Assembly: GCA_001805575.1 (NCBI GenBank)
Contig: MHGN01000063.1
Span: 1 to 50,240, forward strand
Direction of reading: 5' to 3'
Source: Omnitrophica WOR_2 bacterium RIFCSPHIGHO2_02_FULL_45_21
Lineage (GTDB): Bacteria; Omnitrophota; Gorgyraeia; Gygaellales; UBA12090
DNA length: 50,240 bases
Made by a program: the position numbers and the translations under genes. The notes under the pieces were generated by a model, which was not told where the DNA came from, did no database searches, and was given only the letters and a program-made list of their open reading frames with translations. Positions 1 through 8,971 of the stretch are shown here, piece by piece. The first letter of the stretch is position 1, and each line of letters opens with the position of its first letter.

Positions 1-1297
1 ATTTCTTTTCACCTAAGGCTAAAAAGCCCAGAAGCCGGCCCCTGGAAGAAGCAGGAATAATCAGGGCGGCAGATAAACTCTCCATCCGGGAGGATATTTC
101 GCGAACAAGCTCGCCTGATTTATCTTTTATGTTTTGGGCCTGCGTTTTTATCTCTTCATAAACTAAAGGCTCTTCAAGCGCTGATAATCTCTGAATTAAA
201 ACATCGTCCTTATCTAGGTATTCTACGTAGCCATATTTGCTCCTTAGCCTGACTGCTTCTAACTTATACCGCCCCCCTTCTTCATCCAGGAGGAAAACCG
301 CAGCATTGTCTAATTTGAGTATCTTGCAAGTGACATGCACCATAAGGCTGACTAACCTTTTAATACTGCGTATGCGCATCATGCCTTCTGAGGCCTGCTT
401 AAGAAGCTCGCGGCCGCGGCGTTCTTCGGCTTGGATACCGGCTTCAGCGCGGCGGCGGAGGAAAATGAAAATAAAAGGCCCACCTGAGGCAAGTATAACA
501 GTAATCCAGGTGGCCAGTTGCCATAATTCATAACGATAACCTAACACAAAAGGTATACCTAAGACAAATAAATAAACAAAAATAAAGATACCAGCACGTG
601 TTAAAGCGATATTAATATCCATGAGGCGGTATTTGAGGATGGCATAGGCCATTATTGCAAAATAGACAACAAGTATATAATCATCTAAAGGTGGGAAGCG
701 TTTAATGCCTAAAACTGAAGAAAAATATTCATAACCGGCGGACAAAGCAACTAATTGAGAAATAAACATGTATTTTAACTGATTCCGCCGTGCACCTGTT
801 GATTCCTTGATTGATGTATAAAGCGTGCTCAAACCCAAATAAGTACCAAATCCAAAGAAAAGTATAAAGACATAATACGCCGGACCAGGATTGGAAATTA
901 AAACACCATATGGTTCTATTATCCTAATCCCTTTAATAAATAGATTACTGAATAAGAAAAATAACAAACCTAAAGAAAGTAAATATGAAATAGGGATAAT
1001 ACTGGTTTTATTTCTCTTTTGGCCAGTTATAAAATAAATAAAATGAAGGTAAATGGGAGGCAATATTACTGCGAATAAATAACAAAATCTTAAGACTAAA
1101 AGAGCAATATACTTATTTGAGATACTATTAACTAACGATGAACCGACACTCCAAAATGCAATGGTAACGCTGAACAAACAGAAGAATGTATTAATAGAAT
1201 TCTTTCTATTTTTAGAATAAACAAACCCTCCGATAAATAAATTAATCACAAATGACAAGTAACCGCTAAAATTAAGCAAAGCGACAAAATTATTCAT
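1..1297 (-). CDS. Membrane sensor histidine kinase-like protein, C-terminal part beyond window (N-terminal multi-TM domain then GAF-like segment)
   Basis: Manual reading of the minus strand: ATG at 1297-1295, frame open to position 1 (stop codons checked line by line). N-term MNNFVALLNFSGYLSFVINLFIGGFVYSKNRKNSINTFFCLFSVTIAFWSVG; end of visible part ...IPASSRGRLLGFLALGEKK is GAF-like. ATGA overlap with the upstream gene. Not in the ORF track because it is partial. Confidence 0.75.
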   Translation of the reverse strand, partial: MNNFVALLNFSGYLSFVINLFIGGFVYSKNRKNSINTFFCLFSVTIAFWSVGSSLVNSISNKYIALLVLRFCYLFAVILPPIYLHFIYFITGQKRNKTSIIPISYLLSLGLLFFLFSNLFIKGIRIIEPYGVLISNPGPAYYVFILFFGFGTYLGLSTLYTSIKESTGARRNQLKYMFISQLVALSAGYEYFSSVLGIKRFPPLDDYILVVYFAIMAYAILKYRLMDINIALTRAGIFIFVYLFVLGIPFVLGYRYELWQLATWITVILASGGPFIFIFLRRRAEAGIQAEERRGRELLKQASEGMMRIRSIKRLVSLMVHVTCKILKLDNAAVFLLDEEGGRYKLEAVRLRSKYGYVEYLDKDDVLIQRLSALEEPLVYEEIKTQAQNIKDKSGELVREISSRMESLSAALIIPASSRGRLLGFLALGEKK

Positions 1298-1731
1298 GTC
1301 TTTGTATTACTTTCTACGGTATTTTTTAAGCAAGATAAAATATTGGCTGTTGTCTTCGGTATAAGTAAACTCCCGATAACTTTCTCAAATAATTTTCCAA
1401 AAAAAAACTGAAAATTAAATTGTGTCCTTATGGTTGCTCTTGTACTCTTTTTATTTAAACCCTCAAATAACCAAGTTGCCCTTAATCCCTTAAGTAGTCC
1501 TTTTGTTTGAGTAAAATCTATGGATTTATTTTTATACTTGATTCCCTCGCCTTCCCATTTCAATATTTTACCATAAAATGATGAGCATATTTTTACAACT
1601 ATCTTACTCTGGTTTTCAAATATTATTTCCTTTTCTTTGTAGAAATCCACAAACCTCGGATAAGTTTCGGCCACAGCATAAACTTTTTCCAACTCTCTGT
1701 CGATAACGATGGACTTTTCGCTCTGAAACAT
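1294..1731 (-). CDS. SRPBCC/START-like (COQ10-type) protein
   Basis: 145 aa; MFQSEKSIVIDRELEKVYAVAETYPRFVDFYKEKEIIFEN resembles the polyketide cyclase/COQ10 family. Confidence 0.65.
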   Translation of the reverse strand: MFQSEKSIVIDRELEKVYAVAETYPRFVDFYKEKEIIFENQSKIVVKICSSFYGKILKWEGEGIKYKNKSIDFTQTKGLLKGLRATWLFEGLNKKSTRATIRTQFNFQFFFGKLFEKVIGSLLIPKTTANILSCLKNTVESNTKT

Positions 1732-1735
1732 ATGC

Positions 1736-2569
1736 TTACTCCACGATCGCCACCGCTCTTATCCAGCCAGCACTTGCACTTTTTATGTTTATTGGAAAAC
1801 ATGCTACCGTAAAATCAAAAGGGCGAGGGATTTTATCCAAATTAACTAATTTCTCAATATGGCAATACTCCTTTTCTTTACCTACAAGGTGAGCAGGCCA
1901 TAGGCATTCTTTGTTTTTAGTTCTTAAATAATTTTTAACCATATCCTCAAAAGGCCTATCAAATCCCCAGGTATCAGTTCCTATAATTTTTACTCCTTTG
2001 TCAAGCAGCCAAAGTGTAGCTTCTTTGCTCATTCCAGGATACTCAAAGAGATACCTCCTTTCATGAGAAAATTTATCTGAGCCTGTCATAATCAAAACAA
2101 TGTCTTTTTCTTTAATCTCATAATTTATTTTCTTACAAGCTGCCTCAAGATCGCTAACCTCGATTTCTTCTCTTTGCTGTTTATGTCGCAGATCTAACAC
2201 TACACCTTTTCCGTAACACCAATCCAGTGGAATTTGATCTATAGTCTTGGATGGCCTGCCATCAGAAGATGGACTGAAATGCCAAGGTGCGTCTAAATGA
2301 GTTCCTGCATGCGTTCCCATTTTAACTTCTTCCCATGCCAAGCCAATTCTATTTGGGAAATCTTGATAGCTTACCTTCTTTATGCCAAGGAAATATAATA
2401 GAAAATTATACAACGTCTGAAGAAAAGATTTTTCTGAAATCATTCCGGCCAACCCTAATAAATTAGCTCCTTTTTTGTGATTTATGAATTTTATTCTGGG
2501 TGAGATAAATTCTTGATTTGAAGCTTCTATAGATAAGCTTAAATCTATTATTCGATATTTGTCAGGCAT
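1736..2569 (-). CDS. Cyclase family protein (kynurenine formamidase-like metal-dependent hydrolase)
   Basis: GTHAGTHLDAPWHF motif and GTDTWGFDRPFEDM, typical of the putative cyclase family (PF04199-like). Confidence 0.75.
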   Translation of the reverse strand: MPDKYRIIDLSLSIEASNQEFISPRIKFINHKKGANLLGLAGMISEKSFLQTLYNFLLYFLGIKKVSYQDFPNRIGLAWEEVKMGTHAGTHLDAPWHFSPSSDGRPSKTIDQIPLDWCYGKGVVLDLRHKQQREEIEVSDLEAACKKINYEIKEKDIVLIMTGSDKFSHERRYLFEYPGMSKEATLWLLDKGVKIIGTDTWGFDRPFEDMVKNYLRTKNKECLWPAHLVGKEKEYCHIEKLVNLDKIPRPFDFTVACFPINIKSASAGWIRAVAIVE

Positions 2570-3803
2570 CTATATATTTTTTCAACACAATAATTGAATT
2601 CTTGCCGCCAAAAGCAAAGGAATTTGATAGGGCGATATTAACTTTCTTAGAAATAGCCTTATTAGGTACATAGTTAAGATCGCATTCCGGGTCCGGCGTT
2701 TGATAGTTAATAGTGGGATGGATTATTCCCTTTTTTAAAGCAAGAATAGTGGCAATAATCTCTAATACTCCACAGGCACCCTGGGTATGACCAATCATAG
2801 ATTTAGTTGAACTTATAGGAATCTTATAGGCATACTCCCCGAATACCTCTTTTATCACAACGGTTTCATTGGCATCATTCATTTGTGTGCCTGTTCCATG
2901 GGCATTTATATACTCAACTTCATTGGGTGCGATACCCGCACTCTTTAAGGCTATTTTTATTGCGCGAACCTTCTCCTTCCCGATAGGTTCCGTGCTCGCC
3001 ATATTATAAGCATCTGTAGTTGTAGCTGAACCTACGATTTCTGCATATATAGGAACGCTGCGTTTCAAGGCATATCCTAACTCTTCCATAATTAACATCC
3101 CCGCTCCTTCGCTAAGTACTGTACCATCTCTATTCTTATCAAACGGTGCCGGAGTGTTATTTTCTTTTTGAGAAAGGACTCTCGCCTGAGAAAAGGCACA
3201 CATAATCGACTCCGACAAAGGCGCATCTGTGCCACCAGCTATACAGACATCTGTTTCCCCGAGTTTTATTCTTTTATAGGCATCTATCGTAGAATTTGTG
3301 CTGGCAGCGCAACCAGCGCAAATAGTTTCAGCCGGACCCCTAAGGCCGAAAATTATGGCCAGTTGCCCTGAACAAGCATCAGGAAAACAAGAAACCGCAG
3401 CAAATGGGCTTAGGTTTTTATAACCTTTGGTAAAATAAACCCTCAATTGTTCTATATATGAAACATGTCCGCTCATAGCGGTACCAATTATTGTATGAAT
3501 TTCTTCTTGAAGTTTATCGGTAAGTTGCAATCTTGCATCCTCTAACGCCATACGTGTAGCAGCTACTGCCAAGTGAGTAGAGCGGTCTGTTCTATGAATG
3601 GCTTTTATAGACATGAATGCCTTAGGATCAAAATCATTTATTTCCCCTGCTAAATGAAAAGGAAAGATAGAAGAATCAAAATAAGTAATCTTTTTTATAC
3701 CGGAATTGCCATTTTTAAGCGCATCCCAAAACTCATCTTTACCTATACCATTAGGAGCAATTGCTCCAATACCTGTTATAACAACCCTTCTATTGTTATC
3801 CAT
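2562..3803 (-). CDS. Beta-ketoacyl-ACP synthase II-like (FabF family)
   Basis: VVITGIGAIAPNGIG, active-site TICAGCAAST, AHGTGT, GHTQGACG: complete Cys-His-His set. Confidence 0.9.
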   Translation of the reverse strand: MDNNRRVVITGIGAIAPNGIGKDEFWDALKNGNSGIKKITYFDSSIFPFHLAGEINDFDPKAFMSIKAIHRTDRSTHLAVAATRMALEDARLQLTDKLQEEIHTIIGTAMSGHVSYIEQLRVYFTKGYKNLSPFAAVSCFPDACSGQLAIIFGLRGPAETICAGCAASTNSTIDAYKRIKLGETDVCIAGGTDAPLSESIMCAFSQARVLSQKENNTPAPFDKNRDGTVLSEGAGMLIMEELGYALKRSVPIYAEIVGSATTTDAYNMASTEPIGKEKVRAIKIALKSAGIAPNEVEYINAHGTGTQMNDANETVVIKEVFGEYAYKIPISSTKSMIGHTQGACGVLEIIATILALKKGIIHPTINYQTPDPECDLNYVPNKAISKKVNIALSNSFAFGGKNSIIVLKKYIDA

Positions 3804-3806
3804 AGA

Positions 3807-4181
3807 TCATTGTTTACCTAAAGATTTAGCTATCTCTGCTAAAAATTCTTTCATATCAAATGGTTTAAAGATTACTTCACCAAATTTCTTGGCTTTTATA
3901 TGAGCGTCGGAATCAGCGTAACCAGTAATAAAGATAACAGGTATATCAGATTTGGACTTGTTTTCAAGATATTTCTTGATATGTTGAACTGTTTCAAGAC
4001 CATCCATATTAGGCATCCTGATGTCTGCGATTATTAAATCGGAACCTGTCTTTTTAATTTCCTCAATGGCCTCTAAACCATTTTCAACTACTATAGTAAT
4101 ATAACCTTCCCTTTTTAATAAATTACCAACTGTTCTGGTTATCATCCCATCATCATCAATCACCAAAATCTTCTTTGCCAT
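3807..4181 (-). CDS. Single-domain response regulator
   Basis: ILVIDDDG...DLIIADIRMPNMDG...FITGYAD...FKPFD receiver motifs. Confidence 0.9.
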   Translation of the reverse strand: MAKKILVIDDDGMITRTVGNLLKREGYITIVVENGLEAIEEIKKTGSDLIIADIRMPNMDGLETVQHIKKYLENKSKSDIPVIFITGYADSDAHIKAKKFGEVIFKPFDMKEFLAEIAKSLGKQ

Positions 4182-4222
4182 TTTTGAATCTCCTGTGCTG
4201 TATATTTAGTTTAACACAATTC

Positions 4223-4471
4223 TTAAGACCTGAGAAAGGTTATTCTCTCCGTAACCCCAGAACTGTTCCTGCGGTTCTTTATATATTTCAATGAGTAAAA
4301 GTGCGTTCTGGTACGATTTCCATTAATTAAGTGATGTATCCCTGGAATTCTATTTAGATTTGATTTGGGATTTCTAAGAAATACAAATATGGCGAGGAAT
4401 AAACAGGTAATAAAGTTCAATGTTGCAGAAAATGAATAGTAGACCAAAGGAATACTTTGAAGGTTAATCAT
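4223..4471 (-). pseudogene. Possible truncated N-terminus of a membrane sensor kinase
   Basis: 82 aa; the first ~40 aa (SATLNFITCLFLAIFVFLRNPKSNLNRI) resemble the N-term of the 1-1297 kinase (YLSFVINLFIGGFVYSKNRKNSINT); the remainder is low quality. Confidence 0.3.
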
Positions 4472-4482
4472 AAAAAATTCCG

Positions 4483-5835
4483 CTACAGCTTTGTGATGGT
4501 AAAATAATAAATATATTCAAAGTCATCGGAATCGGAAGAAAGGTTAAATTTTGAAACACCACAGTCATAAACTAAGTTAATGACCTCTTCTTTATTTCGT
4601 GACACAAATTTCCAATCGCAAAACCAATCTGGAGGTATAGTGGGAAATGTTTTCTCTTTGTTCTTATGAGTTAAAACCAGCTTTCCGCCTTTCGGAAGAA
4701 GCCTATATAATGCGTTAATTAACTTCTTTAAAATTCTATCGGGCAGATAATCAATTAAGCCTATGCTATAAATCAAATTTTGCACGCCAAGCAATCGGGT
4801 TGTATTCTCAACCTTTATTATATTCATAATATCTTCTTTAATAAACTTAAACGACACATTTTTGGGCCTGGCAGAAAGAAGAATGTCCCGCGAAAATTGT
4901 AATGCTTCCTCATCCCAATCTAAACAACTAAAATTAACAGAACTGTCTGTTTTTAAATCCGGCAATAACTCTTTAATTTCTCGGCAAGAACCGCATGCAA
5001 TATCCAATATATCTATTTTTTTTATTTTTGCCTCATTAATATATCGCTGTAGTATTTCACGTAAATGATCCTTCCGAATTCTTACTGCTACTGCATAAGG
5101 ACTTTTTAAAAAATAATTATCGAAATACAGCCCTATATTTTTTGTTTTTGAGATAACGGAGTTATCGTAAACTATCTCTAACATTTTATAGTCTCCGGGA
5201 TAACCACGTGGTTTCTCATATCCACGTTTAACAATCATACTTTTATAACTCCACACTCCAACCAAATGCCTAAAATGCTCCTTTATCTTCTGTATTATAA
5301 TTTTATCAGAGAGTAATTCATCTAAATAATAGCCTTTCAGCAGGATTTGATTATTCAATTGATCTAATCTTTTTTCTGCGTCTTCTGAAAAATCATTATT
5401 TTTTAATAAATCTCTGCTGAGTTTGATAACCTCATTTACGTAATTAAGTATGTCTTTTAAAAAGAAATCGTAAACCTGTTCTCTTATATCGTGCGCCTCA
5501 ATTTCATTTAAAAGCGGGCTTATTTGTGTTTTTATCAACTCTTTTCTTAGCTCGGACTTTTGATTTTCGGTTAAATCCAAAAATTCCATTCCATATGAGG
5601 AGCTACCGGTTTTAAGGTTTCTTCTCCAGACGAGTTTAGCTTCCATTTTTAAATTGGTGTCTGGAAAATGTACGCGCAACGATATGTTCGGACTAGAGAT
5701 CATTTCTGAGGAGTTTATACTTATTCCATTCTCGCTTAGATCGATTGAGGCAGTGTGTATGCTTTTAGGGATATCTACTTTTAAATCCGCTTTTATGCGG
5801 GGAAACGATCTTTTTTCTTCGTAATCCTGAGCCAT
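4483..5835 (-). CDS. PilZ domain - class I SAM methyltransferase fusion
   Basis: N-term EKRSFPRIKADLKVDI...ASIDLSENGISI (PilZ RxxxR and DxSxxG); C-term ILDIACGSCREI...LPKGGKLVLTH methyltransferase. Confidence 0.75.
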   Translation of the reverse strand: MAQDYEEKRSFPRIKADLKVDIPKSIHTASIDLSENGISINSSEMISSPNISLRVHFPDTNLKMEAKLVWRRNLKTGSSSYGMEFLDLTENQKSELRKELIKTQISPLLNEIEAHDIREQVYDFFLKDILNYVNEVIKLSRDLLKNNDFSEDAEKRLDQLNNQILLKGYYLDELLSDKIIIQKIKEHFRHLVGVWSYKSMIVKRGYEKPRGYPGDYKMLEIVYDNSVISKTKNIGLYFDNYFLKSPYAVAVRIRKDHLREILQRYINEAKIKKIDILDIACGSCREIKELLPDLKTDSSVNFSCLDWDEEALQFSRDILLSARPKNVSFKFIKEDIMNIIKVENTTRLLGVQNLIYSIGLIDYLPDRILKKLINALYRLLPKGGKLVLTHKNKEKTFPTIPPDWFCDWKFVSRNKEEVINLVYDCGVSKFNLSSDSDDFEYIYYFTITKL

Positions 5836-5860
5836 CTTATCCTCTGCAATTTCCTAACAA

Positions 5861-6235
5861 CTACGCAAGATTTCTTCTGACAACTTCCAGGAAATCCGCT
5901 ATGTCAAAAGGCTTGTAAATATAGTCTGCTACCTTTAGATCTATTGCCTTTTCATATTTTTCAATATCAGCGTATCCGGTAATTAAAATTTCAGGAATCA
6001 ATTTTCTATTCAATTTTTTTAGGTAATTCCTGGCCTGCTCGATTGTTTCTATCCCATCCATTTCTGGCATTCTAACATCACAAATAATAAGGTCATAATT
6101 GGACTCTTTTACTTTATCTATGGCTTCCTTCCCGCTTCTGACCACGGTTGTGCTGTATCCTTCTTTGTCTAATAATTTTAACAGGCTTTTTGTAATCAAC
6201 TCCTCATCATCAACCACCAAAATCTTCTTTGCCAT
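5861..6235 (-). CDS. Single-domain response regulator
   Basis: ILVVDDEE...DLIICDVRMPEMDG...YIYKPFD. Confidence 0.9.
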   Translation of the reverse strand: MAKKILVVDDEELITKSLLKLLDKEGYSTTVVRSGKEAIDKVKESNYDLIICDVRMPEMDGIETIEQARNYLKKLNRKLIPEILITGYADIEKYEKAIDLKVADYIYKPFDIADFLEVVRRNLA

Positions 6236-6250
6236 ATTCGCATTCTCCAG

Positions 6251-6622
6251 TTATACTCCCGTATAATTAGTCATGTATTTTAAGAATTCCTGATTATCAA
6301 AAGGTTTAAATATCACCTCACCCAATTCTTTGGCTTCAAGATTAATTTTAGAGTCAGTATAACCAGTAATAAAGATTACCGGAATATCAGGCTTGTGTTT
6401 AGCTTTTAGGATTTCTTTTATTCTTTTTACGGTCTCTACCCCGCCTATTTCTGGCATCCTTATATCCACCACAATAAGGTCAATATGCGTGTCTTTGATT
6501 CTATCTATGGCATCAAAACCATTTTCTAAAGCCTCAGCAGAAAAACCGCTCTTATTCAAAAGCCCGCAGAGGCTTTTGCTTACCATACCGTCGTCATCGA
6601 TTACCAAAATATTTTTGGCCAT
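6251..6622 (-). CDS. Single-domain response regulator
   Basis: ILVIDDDG...DLIVVDIRMPEIGG...EVIFKPFD. Confidence 0.9.
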   Translation of the reverse strand: MAKNILVIDDDGMVSKSLCGLLNKSGFSAEALENGFDAIDRIKDTHIDLIVVDIRMPEIGGVETVKRIKEILKAKHKPDIPVIFITGYTDSKINLEAKELGEVIFKPFDNQEFLKYMTNYTGV

Positions 6623-6701
6623 TAACCTGTATCCTCCTGCTTCTTTAGCCGGGCATCGAGCTTAGGCTTCTTAAATCTCCAGTGCCGGCTGGAAAGCAGC
6701 T

Positions 6702-7223
6702 TTATTTCAGGAGGATTCCCAGGATTCCGGCGCAGATAATAATCATGGCGGGCTCAATCTTGGTGAAAAGGAAAAAGCTAAAAGCTGATATAATTACCAG
6801 AAGGTTTTTAAGCTGGGTCAGCCTGTCAATGCTGACGGTCTGAAAGGCCACGGCAATAATCATTGCGAATACCGCCAATTCAATCATATTAAAGGCATTC
6901 TTAACCTGCGGCCGCTCCTTATATTTGAGATAGAAAAACGACGCTAAAGCTACCAGCAGGGCAGGGGCTAAGAGGTTCCCGATATTAGCGGCTGCCGCTC
7001 CCCAGATACCGGCTATCTTATAACCGGTATAGGTAGCATATTTTATGGATATTGCTCCCGGGAATATCTTGACGATACTCAAGACATCCAGGAATTCTTC
7101 CTTGCTTAACCAATTATATTTCTGGACTACCTCTTTTTCTATTAACGGTAAAAATGAATATGCCCCGCCCACGGCGAAAAAGCCTACTTTCAAAAAAGAC
7201 AGAAATAATTTTAATAAAATCAT
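6702..7223 (-). CDS. Chromate transporter family protein (half-size ChrA-like)
   Basis: FFAVGGAYSFLPLIEKEVV...LSIVKIFPGAISIKYATYTGYKIAGIWGA; start moved to MILLKLF, inside the listed 7265 ORF. Confidence 0.75.
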   Translation of the reverse strand: MILLKLFLSFLKVGFFAVGGAYSFLPLIEKEVVQKYNWLSKEEFLDVLSIVKIFPGAISIKYATYTGYKIAGIWGAAAANIGNLLAPALLVALASFFYLKYKERPQVKNAFNMIELAVFAMIIAVAFQTVSIDRLTQLKNLLVIISAFSFFLFTKIEPAMIIICAGILGILLK

Positions 7224-7233
7224 TTTTAATCCG

Positions 7234-7722
7234 TTAGGCGCAGGTGGCGTGGTCCTGCCCGGCAATCATATCCAAGGCATGGACGATAATATCCATAATA
7301 ACCTCTAAAGATTCTTTAACTGCCTTAGGGCTACCGGGAAAATTTATAATTAAAGTCCTGCCCCGCATCCCGGCAACTGCCCGGGAAAGAATTGCCCGCG
7401 GGCTCAACTTAAAACATCCGCTGCGTATTGCCTCTGGTATTCCCTGTACTTCTTTATCTATTACTGCCTTGGTTGCCTCAGGGGTAACGTCTCGCGGGGT
7501 AAATCCGGTTCCGCCATCAGTCAAAACCAAATCTACTTTCAGCTTATCGCTATAATCAATCAACTTTGCTTTAATAATATCCACTTCATCCGGGATAATC
7601 TCGTATTTTACTACTTGAAGAGGAAGATTTTTGATAAGCTCCCGGATAACCTTTCCGCTTAGATCCTCTCTTTCGCCCCTGGAACATCTATCGCTTATGG
7701 TCAATATTACTACTTTATACAT
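7234..7722 (-). CDS. mog: MogA/MoaB-family molybdenum cofactor protein
   Basis: ILTISDRCSRGEREDLSG...LVLTDGGTGFTPRDVTPEAT...NFPGSPKAVKESLE. Confidence 0.9.
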   Translation of the reverse strand: MYKVVILTISDRCSRGEREDLSGKVIRELIKNLPLQVVKYEIIPDEVDIIKAKLIDYSDKLKVDLVLTDGGTGFTPRDVTPEATKAVIDKEVQGIPEAIRSGCFKLSPRAILSRAVAGMRGRTLIINFPGSPKAVKESLEVIMDIIVHALDMIAGQDHATCA

Positions 7723-8195
7723 AGTATCTTAATGCTATCCCCGACTTTAACTTTGCCGCCTTTTAATACCTTAACAAAAATCCCTTCTTTAGGCATCACG
7801 CAGTCACCGGCTTGATAATAAATATTACAACGAGTATGACAAACTTTACCAATCTGAGAGATTTGCAATTCAACATCTTTACCTATTCTAAATCTATCGC
7901 CGAGCTCTAGACTCAGCAAATCAAAACCCTCAGTGGTGATATTCTCGGCAAAATCACCCGGACCCACCTTCAATCCTTTCTCCTGCATCTTCTTTATTGA
8001 TTCCACAGCTAAGAGGCTTACCTGCCTATTTTTTGTCCCCGCGTGCGCATCGCCAATAATGCCAAAATCCTCTTTTAAAATGGCTTGCTTAACATTAGCC
8101 TTCTTTATTCCTTTTTCCTTAGATATGGAAATTGCTTTAATTATGCCTTCGGCTTGAGACTGGGAACTTGTGACTTGAGACTTATTTTCTGACAT
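7710..8195 (-). CDS. MOSC domain protein
   Basis: GDAHAGTKNRQVSLLA...GDFAENITTEG...GDRFRIG; C-terminal MOSC motifs. Confidence 0.85.
   Translation of the reverse strand: MSENKSQVTSSQSQAEGIIKAISISKEKGIKKANVKQAILKEDFGIIGDAHAGTKNRQVSLLAVESIKKMQEKGLKVGPGDFAENITTEGFDLLSLELGDRFRIGKDVELQISQIGKVCHTRCNIYYQAGDCVMPKEGIFVKVLKGGKVKVGDSIKILCIK
8153..8187. repeat. Heptanucleotide microsatellite at the start of the MOSC gene
   Basis: CTTGAGA CTGGGAA CTTGTGA CTTGAGA CTTATTT. Confidence 0.75.
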
Positions 8196-8616
8196 ACCTT
8201 CCGCTCTTTCCGCCGCTTTTTCTTAAAAGCTTTATTTCTGAAATCACTATATCTTTATCCAGAGGCTTACACATATCATAAATGGTTAAGGCTGCTATTG
8301 AGGTTGCGGTTAGCGCTTCCATCTCCATTCCGGTTTTGGCTTTGCCTTTTACTATAGCAGTGATGATTATCTTTTTATTCTCTAAAGTAAAATCTATCTT
8401 TACAGATTCTATAGGTATCGGATGGCATAAAGGAATAAGCTCCGGGGTTTTTTTCGCGGCTAAGATTCCGGCTAATTTCGCGGCTTCTAAACAATCGCCC
8501 TTAGGTATCTTTCTGCTTTTGATTAACTCAATCACCCGCGGCTTGATGAAAACTATGCCTTCAGCTACAGCCTGGCGCGCCGTGACATCTTTTTTTGATA
8601 TATCTACCATACCCAT
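8182..8616 (-). CDS. moaC: Cyclic pyranopterin monophosphate synthase MoaC
   Basis: MVDISKKDVTARQAVAEG...LIPLCHPIPIESV...TGMEMEALTATSIAALTIYDMCK. Confidence 0.95.
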   Translation of the reverse strand: MGMVDISKKDVTARQAVAEGIVFIKPRVIELIKSRKIPKGDCLEAAKLAGILAAKKTPELIPLCHPIPIESVKIDFTLENKKIIITAIVKGKAKTGMEMEALTATSIAALTIYDMCKPLDKDIVISEIKLLRKSGGKSGRYVRK

Positions 8617-8617
8617 A

Positions 8618-8953
8618 TCATTTTCTTCTTCTAATCTTAAGCTTTTTTAGAATATCATTAACCCAAGATAAAGTTGCCATTGCCTGCGGCCAGCCGATAG
8701 TGGTAACGCCCAGCAAGGCCGCCTGATAGATTGCTTCATCGGTTATGCCGGCTTCCCTACACTTACGCACCTGCGAATGCACTCCGCCTTCTGTCTTTGC
8801 GCCTATTGAGATGCCGAGCTTTACTAATCTTTGGCTGCGCTCATCCAGGCCTTTTACTTCTGAGATTGCCTTTGCTAAATCCTCGTAGCTTTTTGCGATT
8901 TTAGGATATTTCCTGACGACTTCTTGGAAAAATTCCGGAAGCTGTTTTTTCAT
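8618..8953 (-). CDS. Carboxymuconolactone decarboxylase / AhpD-like protein
   Basis: LGISIGAKTEGGVHSQVRKCREAGITDEAIYQAALLGVTTIGWPQAMA. Confidence 0.75.
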   Translation of the reverse strand: MKKQLPEFFQEVVRKYPKIAKSYEDLAKAISEVKGLDERSQRLVKLGISIGAKTEGGVHSQVRKCREAGITDEAIYQAALLGVTTIGWPQAMATLSWVNDILKKLKIRRRK

Positions 8954-8971
8954 TTTGTCATCTCCCTCATT

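Noticed and set aside
237-533. Plus-strand 98-aa ORF
   Set aside because: It is antisense to a clean open minus-strand frame (1-1297) encoding a kinase-like protein; composition is Ser/Arg-rich antisense noise.
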